This document shows positions 43,488-51,777 of a stretch of DNA of 64,000 bases, piece after piece (position 1 is the stretch's first letter; each line of letters opens with the position of its first letter). Made by a program: the position numbers and the translations under genes. A model generated the notes under the pieces. It made no database searches. It saw nothing but the letters and a program-made list of their open reading frames with translations, and had not been told where the DNA came from. Source of the stretch: G016756615 sp050958605 (GTDB taxonomy: Bacteria; Pseudomonadota; Alphaproteobacteria; Rhizobiales; Rhizobiaceae); contig NZ_JBJHDO010000009.1 in NCBI RefSeq assembly GCF_050958605.1, positions 1 through 64,000 on the forward strand. The letters run 5' to 3'.

Positions 43488-44401
43488 TGCGAGCGGTCTG
43501 GTCGTTCTGGTCAAAGCCCTACCGTGCCTTCTATCACCGCAGCTGGCTGGATGAACGAACGCACCTCCTCTCATGGGCGCTTTCGATTTCCGAGGCGAGC
43601 CGCCACTATCCGATAACCTGTCTGCACACCGACGCCATCGGCGCCGAACTGTTGGTAGACCGTCTCAAGCTTCCGTTCCGGCATGTCTTCTTGACGCTGG
43701 ACGAGCTGAACGTCGTGGCGGATCATGAATGGTGGGTTCTCGGCAAGCTGGCGACATATGCGGCGCAGACCGAACCGTTCGTCCATTTGGATAGTGATGT
43801 GTTCCTCTGGAAGCCCTTGCCTGCCCGGATGACCGACGCGCCGGTCCTCGCACAGAATCCCGAGCGATTCGATTTCGAAGATCAGTCGCTGTATCGAATC
43901 GATGCCTTCATGTGCGGGATCGAGCGTTTCGGGGGCTGGGTACCGGAGGAATGGGCGGATCACTTCGCCAGTCGCGCCAATCGCGCGATATGCTGCGGAA
44001 TTCTCGGTGGTCGCGATGTCGAGCTCCTACGCTGTTACGCCAATCTGGCGATGGAGGTAATTCACCGCCCGGAAAACCAGCCGATCTGGCCTACGCTTGG
44101 CGTGCGCGACAATATCTTGGTCGAGCAGTACTTTCTCGCCGCCTATCTCCGTTTCCATGCAGCTGGCAATAGATCTGCGTCGGGTGTGCACGCGGAATTC
44201 CTGTTTCCATCCTCAAACGATGCGTTCGATCCTGCTGCAGCGCAACTTGCCGGCTACACGCACCTGATCGGCGACGCCAAGCGCAACATCGCGGTTGCCG
44301 AGCGGCTCGAACAACGAGTCAAACGAGAGTATCCCAAGCTCTATGACGTTTGCATGGGCCAGGCTTTCCCATCGATTTCGCTCTTCAACGACAAGACCTG
44401 A
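43487..44401 (+). CDS. Glycosyltransferase-like protein with DxD motif (DUF6734-like)
   Basis: 304 residues beginning MRAVWSFWSKPYRAFYHRSW. FVHLDSDVFLWKPLP is a DxD motif like that which holds the nucleotide-sugar metal in GT-A glycosyltransferases, and the flow of the sequence (SEASRHYPITCLHTDAIGAELL before it) agrees with an N-terminal Rossmann-like half. Family assignment to DUF6734 is from memory of the WSFWSKP start. A GTG three bases earlier is possible. Its neighbour upstream is coupled. Acceptor unknown. Confidence 0.65.
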   Translation: MRAVWSFWSKPYRAFYHRSWLDERTHLLSWALSISEASRHYPITCLHTDAIGAELLVDRLKLPFRHVFLTLDELNVVADHEWWVLGKLATYAAQTEPFVHLDSDVFLWKPLPARMTDAPVLAQNPERFDFEDQSLYRIDAFMCGIERFGGWVPEEWADHFASRANRAICCGILGGRDVELLRCYANLAMEVIHRPENQPIWPTLGVRDNILVEQYFLAAYLRFHAAGNRSASGVHAEFLFPSSNDAFDPAAAQLAGYTHLIGDAKRNIAVAERLEQRVKREYPKLYDVCMGQAFPSISLFNDKT

Positions 44402-44403
44402 TT

Positions 44404-45183
44404 CTATTGGGTCCTGTCGTCAGCCTGAAGTTTCATTTCGAATTCAGCTTGGACGACACCTGCCATCTGCATCCAATTGTCTTGAATGTCCCGAATGTCC
44501 GCGAAAAGTTCCAGCGAGATCTCCCGGCCTGCCTGCCTTTCCTCGAGAAACCTTCGAAATTCGGCATTCGCGCGCGTTACCGTCCGCCCAATGGCGTCCA
44601 GCTTGTCTCTCAGGCTCGCCGAAACAAATATGCTTTGAGTCATCAAATAGGATCGGAGTTCTTCTGAAAGCGCGTGGGCCCGGCGGTATCTTGCCCAATC
44701 CAACATGTTCGCCAGCTTCCGATCCCGGTCCGTCTCTTTGTCCTTGGGGTAATTTCTGATCTCCCATTTTTCCCAATCGAGCAGGGGAGCACTTTCCAAG
44801 AACGTGTTGAGTTCTCCCTCGTTCATGCCTCGGGTGGAAGGCTGAATTCGATCCGGGTCGGTCATCTCCACGGTTGCGGACAATGCCGACGACATCTTCC
44901 GCCACAACTCCGGAAGGACGGTGAACTCGAACTGGTGAAGCTTTGACACGCGGTCCATAAGCACGCCGAAACGATGTTCCAGTGCCTTGATTTGCTTGGT
45001 GTGCTCCTGTTCAAGTGTTGCGAGTTTCTTGGAGTACTCATATTCAAGTGCCTGCTTGCGGGATTCGAAGTAGTTGTTCAACCAAGCGTTGGCTAAAGTC
45101 TTAATGGCGAGCCAGCCTGCAAGTAGGACGGTAACGACCGAAATCCCAAGTTGAACGAGGAGTTCTCTAATCCATAATTCCAT
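44404..45183 (-). CDS. Membrane-anchored coiled-coil protein, unknown function
   Basis: 259 residues. One transmembrane helix near the N terminus (LGISVVTVLLAGWLAIKTLA), then a charged, heptad-rich stretch (LEYEYSKKLATLEQEHTKQI KALEHRFG) that should form a coiled coil, then a helical soluble domain without recognised family. Orphans of this shape occur in rhizobial genomes. The ATG at 45183 gives MELWIREL; the frame is open 59 codons further without conservation. It is less GC-rich than its neighbours and converges with the glycosyltransferase-like gene by 2 bp. Confidence 0.7.
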   Translation of the reverse strand: MELWIRELLVQLGISVVTVLLAGWLAIKTLANAWLNNYFESRKQALEYEYSKKLATLEQEHTKQIKALEHRFGVLMDRVSKLHQFEFTVLPELWRKMSSALSATVEMTDPDRIQPSTRGMNEGELNTFLESAPLLDWEKWEIRNYPKDKETDRDRKLANMLDWARYRRAHALSEELRSYLMTQSIFVSASLRDKLDAIGRTVTRANAEFRRFLEERQAGREISLELFADIRDIQDNWMQMAGVVQAEFEMKLQADDRTQ

Positions 45184-45621
45184 GTAGAAGAGTATGAACT
45201 TGTGACTGGTTCCGTTCAAGATCGATCGAAAGCAGAAAGTCTCTTTCTGATATGGATCTATATTGATCTTCAATGGCATTTGGGAGAAGAAAATCGAGAA
45301 AGTTGGTGGTGATGTGCACGCGCAGGTCGAACTCACGTGGTGGGTCGTGTTCAGCGCCACGAAAGCCGCTCAACGGAGCGGGTGACCATTCAGGCCGACC
45401 GCTCCGTTGAACCGGCGCTCGAGCACGCTCGATCCGAAAACATTTGAGGATCCGAGCTGAAGCCTCGTTCGGCTCCATCTTGGCGGCTTTCACGCTGCCG
45501 TTAGAGCATTTCGCAGCCGACCGGATTCGGTCGGCGTCGCGAGAATGCGGCAGAACAAACACCTAAAGCGTGTCACCCGAATCCGATTGCCAGCGACACG
45601 CTTTAGTGCTCTATCTTGGAA
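45184..45621. other. Upstream region of the coiled-coil gene with an intergenic repeat
   Basis: 438 bp. The half next to the gene is A/T-richer and holds its promoter. The other half is the palindromic element at 45502-45613. No RNA gene seen. Confidence 0.5.
45502..45613. repeat. Rhizobial-type intergenic palindromic element
   Basis: Closed by TAGAGCA / TGCTCTA at its two ends. Inside are CCGACCGGATTCGGTCGG (self-complementary) and CTAAAGCGTGTC ... GACACGCTTTAG. The inner pair equals the end of the element at 36.9 kb, and the outer AGAGCATTTC matches the hairpin at 15.4 kb, so all three belong to one repeat family. Confidence 0.8.
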
Positions 45622-45873
45622 CTACTGAGGGACAACGGACGTGGCCATATGCTTGCCGCCCTTGTCCTGGTAGGTCACCTTCACCTTTTCGCCAGTCTTC
45701 ATCTTGCCCATGCCCTGCTTGGCAGGGATCGAAAATACCGTGCCATTGTCGAGTGTCAGGGTATGAGCCTTTGCATCCATGGACTTGATGCTGCCTGTTG
45801 CCTGCGCCGCATACGCTCCGGTGGCGGCAAATAGGGCAACTGCGGTTAGTGACGGAAGGATCATGCGTCTCAT
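45622..45873 (-). CDS. DUF1344 periplasmic protein
   Basis: 83 residues: signal peptide (LPSLTAVALFAATGAYA) followed by a small beta domain ATGSIKSMDAKAHTLTLDNG and GEKVKVTYQDKGGKHMATSV, the DUF1344 pattern found almost only in Hyphomicrobiales. Function unknown; probably an OB-like periplasmic domain. Monocistronic. Confidence 0.9.
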   Translation of the reverse strand: MRRMILPSLTAVALFAATGAYAAQATGSIKSMDAKAHTLTLDNGTVFSIPAKQGMGKMKTGEKVKVTYQDKGGKHMATSVVPQ

Positions 45874-46086
45874 AGCAACCTCCTATTGCTCTGGAACAAC
45901 GTTAGGCTTTTGCCTGGTCGGCCCAGATCGGAGACCGAGCCGATCCGCCGCCCCAATTCGAAGCCTTGATTTTCGTTCCGAGGGAGAGGTGCGACATAAT
46001 CGCAGGAGCTGCCGTCTGCTCACTGGTTCCACAGTTGAAAGTCGCCATGTAGTCTTGGGCCCATGATCAACGACAAGCGATGAACT

Positions 46087-47421
46087 CTATTTTCCACCGC
46101 CCGTAGGCGCGACGCGCCAGACCTTGTTGCCGACGTCGTCGGCTACTAGCAGTGCGCCGTGCTTGTCCACCGCGACGCCAACGGGGCGACCCAGCGCCTG
46201 GCCGCGCTCATTGACAAAGCCCGTCAATATGTCGCGCGGCCCGCCGATCGGCTTGCCGTTCCGGAAGGGAACGAAGACCACCTTATAGCCGCTCCGCGGG
46301 TTGCGGTTCCAAGAGCCGTGCTGGCCCACGAAAGCGCCACCCCGGTATTTGGGACCGAACAGTCGCCCCGTATAGAATGTCAAGCCGAGCGAGGCCGTGT
46401 GCGGGCCCAGAGCGTAGTCGGGCTTGATGGCCTTGGCGACAAGATCCGGCCGCGGCGGTTTAACGCGCATATCGACATGCTGCCCGAAATAGCTGTAGGG
46501 CCAGCCATAGAAGCCGCCTCGTCTCACCGCGGTCATGTAATCCGGAACGAGATCGCTGCCGATCTCGTCGCGTTCATTTACCACCACCCAGAGCGCGCCG
46601 CTGTCCGGCTGCCATGACAATCCGTTCGGATTACGCAAGCCGGAGGCGAACAGATAGCTGCGCCGGGTGGTGAGATCGATTTCGAGAACGCTGGCGCGGT
46701 CGATTTCGTTCTCGATGCCGTTCTCGCTAACATTACTGTTGGAGCCGACGGTGGCGTAGAGCTTTGTGCCGTCGCGACTCGCGATCACATCCTTGGTCCA
46801 GTGATGGTTGATCGGCCCGGCCGGCAGATCGGCAATTTTCTCGCCCTTCGAGGATATTCTGGTTTGGCCGCGCGAGTAGGGGAAGGCGACGATCGCGTCG
46901 GTATTGGCGACATAGAGCTTGTTGCCGATGAGCGTCATCCCGAAGGGCGAATTCAGGCCCTGAAGTAACACGGTTCGCGTCTCGGCCCTGCCATCCGCGT
47001 CAGCATCTCTAAGCAGCCTGATGCGGTTGGCGCTCTTCGTGACTGCGCCAGCTCTCTTCATCACCGCAGATTGAACGATCTCCCTCAGACTGAAACCTGT
47101 GCGCTCAGGCGGCCGATTTGTCTCTGCGACGAGAACGTCACCGTTGGGAAGCACATGAAGCCAGCGCGGATGATCCAGGCCTCCCGCAAATTCGTTGACG
47201 CTCAGTCCTGGGGCGGCCTTGGGCGTCGTGCCCTCGGCCCAGCGCCTTGCCGGCGCAATCTCGATGGTGGGGATGAGGGTGGGATTCGGCTTGGGCAGCA
47301 CCGGTGTTGGCCCGTATCCTTGGTCGATGGGGATTTTGGCGGATTCTACGGACAAGGACGAGCATGCAGCCGTCATGGCTGTACACAGCGCTGCCACAGG
47401 AATGGCGATCAGGGCTTTCAT
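46087..47421 (-). CDS. Sorbosone dehydrogenase family lipoprotein (PQQ-type beta propeller)
   Basis: 444 residues. N-terminal lipobox region (ALCTAMTAACSS, Cys lipidated) then a six-bladed propeller of the glucose/sorbosone dehydrogenase family: GLDHPRWLHVLPNGDVLVAE, LNSPFGMTLIGNKLYVANT, SGLRNPNGLSWQPDSGALW and GQHGSWNRNPRSGYKVV. These use PQQ or are PQQ-free relatives oxidising sugars in the periplasm. No PQQ synthesis gene is in the window. Monocistronic; the upstream 230 bp hold its promoter. Confidence 0.88.
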   Translation of the reverse strand: MKALIAIPVAALCTAMTAACSSLSVESAKIPIDQGYGPTPVLPKPNPTLIPTIEIAPARRWAEGTTPKAAPGLSVNEFAGGLDHPRWLHVLPNGDVLVAETNRPPERTGFSLREIVQSAVMKRAGAVTKSANRIRLLRDADADGRAETRTVLLQGLNSPFGMTLIGNKLYVANTDAIVAFPYSRGQTRISSKGEKIADLPAGPINHHWTKDVIASRDGTKLYATVGSNSNVSENGIENEIDRASVLEIDLTTRRSYLFASGLRNPNGLSWQPDSGALWVVVNERDEIGSDLVPDYMTAVRRGGFYGWPYSYFGQHVDMRVKPPRPDLVAKAIKPDYALGPHTASLGLTFYTGRLFGPKYRGGAFVGQHGSWNRNPRSGYKVVFVPFRNGKPIGGPRDILTGFVNERGQALGRPVGVAVDKHGALLVADDVGNKVWRVAPTGGGK

Positions 47422-47655
47422 GGCGTCACCTGCTCGGGCCAGGCAAACACTAACGCTTGGGACGAAGATTTCATTCCCGGACCTTCGCCCAAGCGAGGCG
47501 GCGATCAGCGGGGCAGTTGCCGTGCGATGGCTCCTACTTCTCCAGTCCAGAGGGTCGGTGTGTGCAGCAATAGCGTGAACAGGGCGATATCCGGTGGGCT
47601 GCAGCGGCTCCTGCTGAAAGACGAAACACTAGGGCGACAAATGCGCAGGGTTTTT

Positions 47656-48186
47656 ATGAGTGTGCGGCAGTGGTTAGGTGCCAGGATCGAGAAAACGGCG
47701 GCAGGCTTCTTATTCTTTTCCGCACTTGTCGTTGCGTATCCGGTCGCGGCTGAGGAAAATTACAATGAAGCTCAAACTGTCGATTTTATCATCTCAAATC
47801 TTAACAGGATCGCGAGAACCGAAAGCCTATCCTATTACTTTAGACCAAAATATTCATTCGAATATTCAAAACCTTATTTTGTAGTACATATCTATCATAC
47901 CCGGGCGGATGAGCATGGCGATCCCCTTGAATATGAAATGAACCATAGTATACTTGAATACTTGTTATATGTAGTTGATCTTCGACATGATTACGAAGTT
48001 CCAGGAGGCATCGTTAACGGCGAAGCGAACAATTATTTGCAGATAACGTGTTACACGGAATGTGTTGAGGTACTGGAACGAACTTATAGCGCGGACAACA
48101 AAATTCTTGAACAAAGTAAATTTTTTTTCGAATGGCATCACGACTTCTCCGGGGATATACATGGATGGCAGCAGAGAAACTGTTAG
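47656..48186 (+). CDS. AT-rich secreted orphan protein
   Basis: 176 residues with a signal peptide (AAGFLFFSALVVAYPVAA, cleaved before EENYNEA) and a mature acidic, aromatic-rich domain with two cysteines near the middle (ITCYTECVEVLE). No family recognised. From about 47750 the base composition is visibly more A/T-rich than any flanking gene and codon choice differs, a sign of recent acquisition. ATG at 47641 is an alternative start five codons upstream. Confidence 0.65.
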   Translation: MSVRQWLGARIEKTAAGFLFFSALVVAYPVAAEENYNEAQTVDFIISNLNRIARTESLSYYFRPKYSFEYSKPYFVVHIYHTRADEHGDPLEYEMNHSILEYLLYVVDLRHDYEVPGGIVNGEANNYLQITCYTECVEVLERTYSADNKILEQSKFFFEWHHDFSGDIHGWQQRNC

Positions 48187-48440
48187 ACGCGTGCGGAACG
48201 CATTCGTTTATCTGAAACGGTTTCAAGAAAGATTACCTCATAGACCCTTCCAGTGAAGGAACGGTGGGTTTCTATACGCCAGACGTCCCGAAGCGCCCGC
48301 AAATGCAGTCTCCCCCTCATGACGGTTATGGCGGAAGTCGAGACCCAAGCCACTCGGCATGCGGTACGCACCGCCGGCTGCTGTAAAAGTTTGTGCGCCA
48401 TCAGTGTCGGGTGGCTTCGGTGGTTCCGGTTCGGGCCGTT

Positions 48441-48620
48441 CCCGACATACCTGATCGTAGTGGGCGCTCCAGAAGAAGGCGCGTCGGAGAATGCGAGCCG
48501 CTCGCCCAGCATGTTGCAGGCCTCGACCTGCCCCTGCCGCTCGGCCACGACCCAATGCTCGATGCGAGTGCGCGCGCGGTCCGCTGGACCAAATCGCCGA
48601 AGGCGCGAGTCAGCTTTCCA
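48441..48620 (-). pseudogene. Remnant of an AIF-type NAD(P)/FAD ferredoxin reductase
   Basis: In one minus frame the DNA reads RIEHWVVAERQGQVEACNML, the well-conserved C-terminal core of AIF/rhodocoxin-reductase-like proteins (usually EHWVVAERQGQVAARNMLG). The next conserved block, FFWSAHYD (usually FFWSQHYD), is in another frame, and TIRYVG, which should follow it, is back in the first. Two small compensating frameshifts and the absence of the rest of the gene show a decayed fragment. The about 200 bp left of it up to 48186 hold nothing recognisable. Confidence 0.7.
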
Positions 48621-49149
48621 TGTCCGCTTCCAGATGAAGACAGAGTTTACCTCTACCTCTGACTTCGGGCGCGGAGCCCTAGATCGTGTTCGCTGACATG
48701 AGACACGCCACACTTGCTCGCAGCGTGGTCCAGAATAACCGAAACGGCCATTTCATGGGGTTGCCAGTCACCCCCGAAATCGGCCACTTTCCCGCTACCA
48801 TAACGATCTTGCGCGCGCCGCAATTCGCCAGCCCCGTCAAGCATTTGTCAAAACGATGAAACCGAGATGGTCACATTCGGTTGACAGTCGGGGCTGGACT
48901 ACGTGTCCGAGAATGCGCAAAAAGCGGCCTTATGAACGGTATCGTCGGTGTGTTGCGCCAGGATGGTAGCGGCGCGCCGGCGGCAGCCCCGAACCTTCCC
49001 GGTCATCCTGACCGACAGGCTCCCGTCTGAAGCGGATGGGGCGAGAACTCGACGGCAAACGCGGTTTGCATCGCCAACCTGGGTGTTGCCATGTTGCCGC
49101 AAAATCGGTGATGTTTTAGGTACACTCGCGGTAGATGTGAGTGCCGATC
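48621..49149. other. Non-coding accessory stretch
   Basis: About 530 bp between the decayed reductase and brnA. Short frames are open on both strands but none shows a start with ribosome site plus protein-like composition. I see no RNA gene. Likely degraded DNA. Confidence 0.45.
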
Positions 49150-49455
49150 TCAGACCTCGGCATTATCGAGCACCTCGGACATTCGGGCTCGCCAGTCGTC
49201 GCCCTTGGCCTTGAACTTAGCGAGAGTCTCGGGGCTAAGCCGTAGCGTGACGGCTTCCTTCGCGTTGTCGACCTTCGGCCGGCCGCGGCTGCGCTTGATG
49301 CTTTCGGCCAAGTCAGGGAACGCCTCGGCAAACGGCTTGCCCTTCCGGGCCTGATCGTCGGTGATTTCTGGGTTGTCCGGGTCGCTGGCGATCCTCTTCT
49401 GGATCTCGGCCTCTTCCTCATCGGTAAGGGGCCGTTTCGATGAAAAGCGGGTCAT
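49150..49455 (-). CDS. brnA: BrnA antitoxin of type II BrnT/BrnA system
   Basis: 101 residues. N-terminal region acidic (RPLTDEEEAEIQKRIASDPD), then KRSRGRPKVDNAKEAVTLRL, the GRPK turn and beta strand of the ribbon-helix-helix domain, and SPETLAKFKAKGDDWRARM. BrnA binds and neutralises BrnT and represses the operon. It starts within the last bases of brnT (ATGA overlap) with AGGAGG upstream. The toxin-first order is normal for this family. Confidence 0.93.
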   Translation of the reverse strand: MTRFSSKRPLTDEEEAEIQKRIASDPDNPEITDDQARKGKPFAEAFPDLAESIKRSRGRPKVDNAKEAVTLRLSPETLAKFKAKGDDWRARMSEVLDNAEV

Positions 49456-49700
49456 AGGAGCCTCCTTTCCTTCCGGCTCGCGTGGCGCATGGAGATTATC
49501 GAGATCGCCTCCGAGCCGAGCGGGGCGAAGATCACAGCAAGGATGATCTCGCCACGGAATTCGCCAAGAGCAAGCGTCCTGCCTTCCTTGGCGGGATAGA
49601 TCGTGGCGTTCATGAAGAAGTCGACATCGAGATCGGCGAAGTCCAGACCGTGCTTGGTCTGGTTGGTCTGGCGCTTCGTTTCGTCCCATACGATCTTCAT
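49452..49700 (-). CDS. brnT: BrnT toxin of type II BrnT/BrnA system
   Basis: 82 residues of the RelE-like BrnT fold: MKIVWDETKRQTNQTKHGLD at the start, ALGEFRGEIILAVIFA in the middle and ISIISMRHASRKERRLL at the end, where the R/H/E residues of the ribonuclease site lie. BrnT cleaves RNA and halts growth. Starting at 49700, not the in-frame ATG 20 codons upstream, which lies inside the promoter repeats. Transcribed from the repeated operator region to its right. Confidence 0.93.
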   Translation of the reverse strand: MKIVWDETKRQTNQTKHGLDFADLDVDFFMNATIYPAKEGRTLALGEFRGEIILAVIFAPLGSEAISIISMRHASRKERRLL

Positions 49701-49706
49701 GGGATT

Positions 49707-49760
49707 ATTCGTACACGGAAAATCATCCGTGGTCAACAATATTCGTACACGGAAATTCAT
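49707..49760 (-). promoter_or_regulatory. brnTA promoter with two direct-repeat operators
   Basis: ATTCGTACACGGAAA occurs at 49707 and again at 49741, 34 bp apart, both extended by TCAT. On the minus strand TTGACC (49736-49731) and TACGAA (49713-49708) stand 17 bp apart as -35 and -10. One repeat covers the -10, the other lies just upstream of the -35, so BrnA binding at both would block the promoter. Confidence 0.7.
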
Positions 49761-50053
49761 GATAGTCCTCCGGTTGTTATCTAATAGGGAGGGGAAAGCG
49801 ACCTCGGCTGCCTGGGCATTCGAGATAGCAAGCGAAACAGATAAGCCCGAGGCGTGGCATGCGCCCTTGATCTAGGCGTCAGGCATGAGCCGGCCGATGA
49901 TGATCAGGGGAAGCCGTTCGATACGGCGACGGGCACCACATTCCGCGAGGCGCGCTCCCGACAGCCTCGTCGGTCTCATGAATCTCGGAGCGCAGTGGCA
50001 GAGTGGCGGGGTGGTTCCCGACTGGATGCCTTGGGATGCGAAACTGGTCAGTA

Positions 50054-50088
50054 GGCAGAGGTCGCGGGTTCGAGCCCCGTCGTCGGCC
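50054..50088 (+). other. tRNA 3'-half-like fragment
   Basis: GGCAGAGGTCGCGGGTTCGA continues with GCCCCGTCGTCGGCC: an anticodon-stem strand, variable loop, a T-arm with the GTTCGA loop and a 7-nt acceptor strand, but no 5' half in front. Fragment, not a functional tRNA. Confidence 0.5.
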
Positions 50089-50099
50089 CTAGAGATAGG

Positions 50100-50129
50100 G
50101 TGGGCGTAGCTCAGTCGGATAGCGCTGCC
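50100..50129 (+). other. tRNA 5'-half-like fragment
   Basis: GTGGGCGTAGCTCAGTCGGA then TAGCGCTGCC: acceptor strand, TA at positions 8-9, D-arm and anticodon-stem strand of a tRNA, broken off at the anticodon. Its acceptor strand does not pair with that of the fragment at 50054-50088, so they come from different tRNAs. Confidence 0.5.
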
Positions 50130-50395
50130 GAATGCCAGCCCCAGCAACAGCAGACGTAGGGGTGTCCCAATGCGGTTTCATTTCGGCGGGATGCGACCGG
50201 GCCAACTCCGGTTTGACATCGGCACCATGAGCCATGGTAGGCATCCCGATCGCCAGACGATGCGCAGATGGATGACGCACCACATCGGCAAAGGCTCGTG
50301 GGGCGTCAGCTTCGGACATAAGCTGTTCATCGGCGTTCTTCGCCTTGAGCACAGCCGGGAAGTCCGCGAGCGGATCAAATAGTCAGGACGAGGTA

Positions 50396-50722
50396 CTATC
50401 GCCCCTTTAGATGCTCGGAAACGATTGGAGATACTCTCCAGCCAACCAATCCCGGCTGGCACCATTCAAGAAGCACAGCGATCGCAAGAAGAACCAGCAC
50501 GGCAGCTACGCGCAACTCCGGAGATAGACGGCCGATCTCTCTGTCGCGCTGACGGATCTCCGCATTCCACGCGTCGAATACCGTCGTGAGAGGTTCTCTC
50601 TTTGGCGGCTCGCGCCAAGCCCATACCCGCTCATGCTCTTTCTTCAGCGCAGTGATGCGAGCCTCCAGTTGATCCAAGCGGGTCTTCGGGTCTTCCGGAT
50701 TGCGAGCCATGTCATCGGTCAT
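50396..50722 (-). CDS. Small membrane protein with coiled coil, unknown
   Basis: 108 residues. An N-terminal helix with heptads (TRLDQLEARITALKKEHERV), a basic middle part and one transmembrane segment (VAAVLVLLAIAVLLEW) close to the C terminus. No family recognised; such tail-anchored coiled-coil proteins are frequent in mobile elements. GGCAGGA lies seven bases before the ATG. Confidence 0.6.
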   Translation of the reverse strand: MTDDMARNPEDPKTRLDQLEARITALKKEHERVWAWREPPKREPLTTVFDAWNAEIRQRDREIGRLSPELRVAAVLVLLAIAVLLEWCQPGLVGWRVSPIVSEHLKGR

Positions 50723-50832
50723 GCCAGTCCTGCCTAACCCACGTCACGAGACATTCGCTCAGGCTCTCGCAAAGGGCAAGCCGGCGAACGCGCTGCCGGC
50801 GTAACAGTCACTCGATCGAAAGGATCTCGGAT

Positions 50833-51531
50833 ATGCGCTTCATGAGCGTCATGCTTGCTCTGCTATGTCTGCCGGTACTCGCGGCGGCAGTCGTTCTTTC
50901 CCCGGTCATCGTCCCGGTGCTGTTCTTGCTGTCGGCCATCGTGCCCGGTTTCGCGGCTTTCCGACGAACCAGCGGCAAGCGCTCATGGAACATCGCGTCC
51001 TATCACTCGCCGCACAGCCTCACTTGGCGATGGCTGTTCCATGTAAGCACGGGCGCGCGGGTGCTCTGGTGGCCTTACGTCAATGTGGACAGCAACGGCA
51101 CCGGCTTCTGCATGGGCATCGCAAGCGTTCATGTCTATCGCACCGCCGTGGGCTGGCAGTTCGCGGGGTCGATCCTGGGGCTCGCCTTCCATTTCCAGCA
51201 GCAGCGGCCGATGTGGTTCCGCGATATGGGTCGCGCCGGCATCGAGGACTTGGCGAAACAGGAATACCGGGAAGGTGTTAGCGCCGGTGCTGCTGCCCGT
51301 CAGCTTTGCCGTAGCCTTGGAGCACATGGCGGTGCGCCGGTACTGAAGCGGATGCTCGAAGACATGTTGGCCGAAGCCAACCGCGCCTCGCATGATCCCT
51401 ACCTCATTCTTCGGGCATTCGAAAAGGTCGACCCGGTTGCTGCACAGGCGGCCCGGATGGAGAGCTTCTACCGCACCATCCGAGCCCACTGGGCGTCAAC
51501 GATCAACGGCTACGGCCGGGCGTTCTTGTAG
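50833..51531 (+). CDS. Hypothetical protein with N-terminal membrane segments
   Basis: 232 residues. The first 45 contain a long hydrophobic region (MLALLCLPVLAAAVVLSPVI then VLFLLSAIVPGFAAF), likely a hairpin or signal anchor; the rest is soluble, tryptophan-rich at first (WRWLFHVSTGARVLWWPYVN) and helical later. I do not recognise the family. Ribosome site AAGGA nine bases before the ATG. Composition matches the host, so it is old or from a close relative. Confidence 0.6.
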   Translation: MRFMSVMLALLCLPVLAAAVVLSPVIVPVLFLLSAIVPGFAAFRRTSGKRSWNIASYHSPHSLTWRWLFHVSTGARVLWWPYVNVDSNGTGFCMGIASVHVYRTAVGWQFAGSILGLAFHFQQQRPMWFRDMGRAGIEDLAKQEYREGVSAGAAARQLCRSLGAHGGAPVLKRMLEDMLAEANRASHDPYLILRAFEKVDPVAAQAARMESFYRTIRAHWASTINGYGRAFL

Positions 51532-51777
51532 GCGAACCTCACTGGCGATTTCTCCAGTGAAGCCCGCCGAGTTTCCTACATCGTCGGTGGAAACGTTGGG
51601 CTAGCCGATACTCCAAGGCAGCAGACGCCGGCTGCTGGAGCCTATCGGCAACATCCCGCCGGCCGAAGCCGAGGCACGCTACTACGCCATGCTGGGGGAG
51701 CCGGCCATGGCAGCGTGACTCAAACGAATGGCCTCCGGCAATCCCGGCTCGGTTCATTCTGCCATTTTACTTCATCC

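Larger units (their letters stand above)
49761..50395. other. Gene-free accessory stretch with tRNA fragments
   Basis: About 635 bp without a convincing gene between the brnTA promoter and the membrane protein at 50396. It contains the two tRNA fragments near 50.1 kb. Short open frames across them are antisense shadows of the tRNA-like DNA. It looks like a used-up integration site. Confidence 0.45.

Noticed and set aside
48183..48713. 176-codon minus-strand frame as an intact gene
   Set aside because: Only a middle part matches the AIF-type reductase and the match changes frame twice; treated as a pseudogene remnant.
49872..50147. Open frame with ADDGARTRDLCLLTSF on the minus strand
   Set aside because: It is the antisense of the tRNA-like fragments near 50.05 kb, a well-known source of false proteins.
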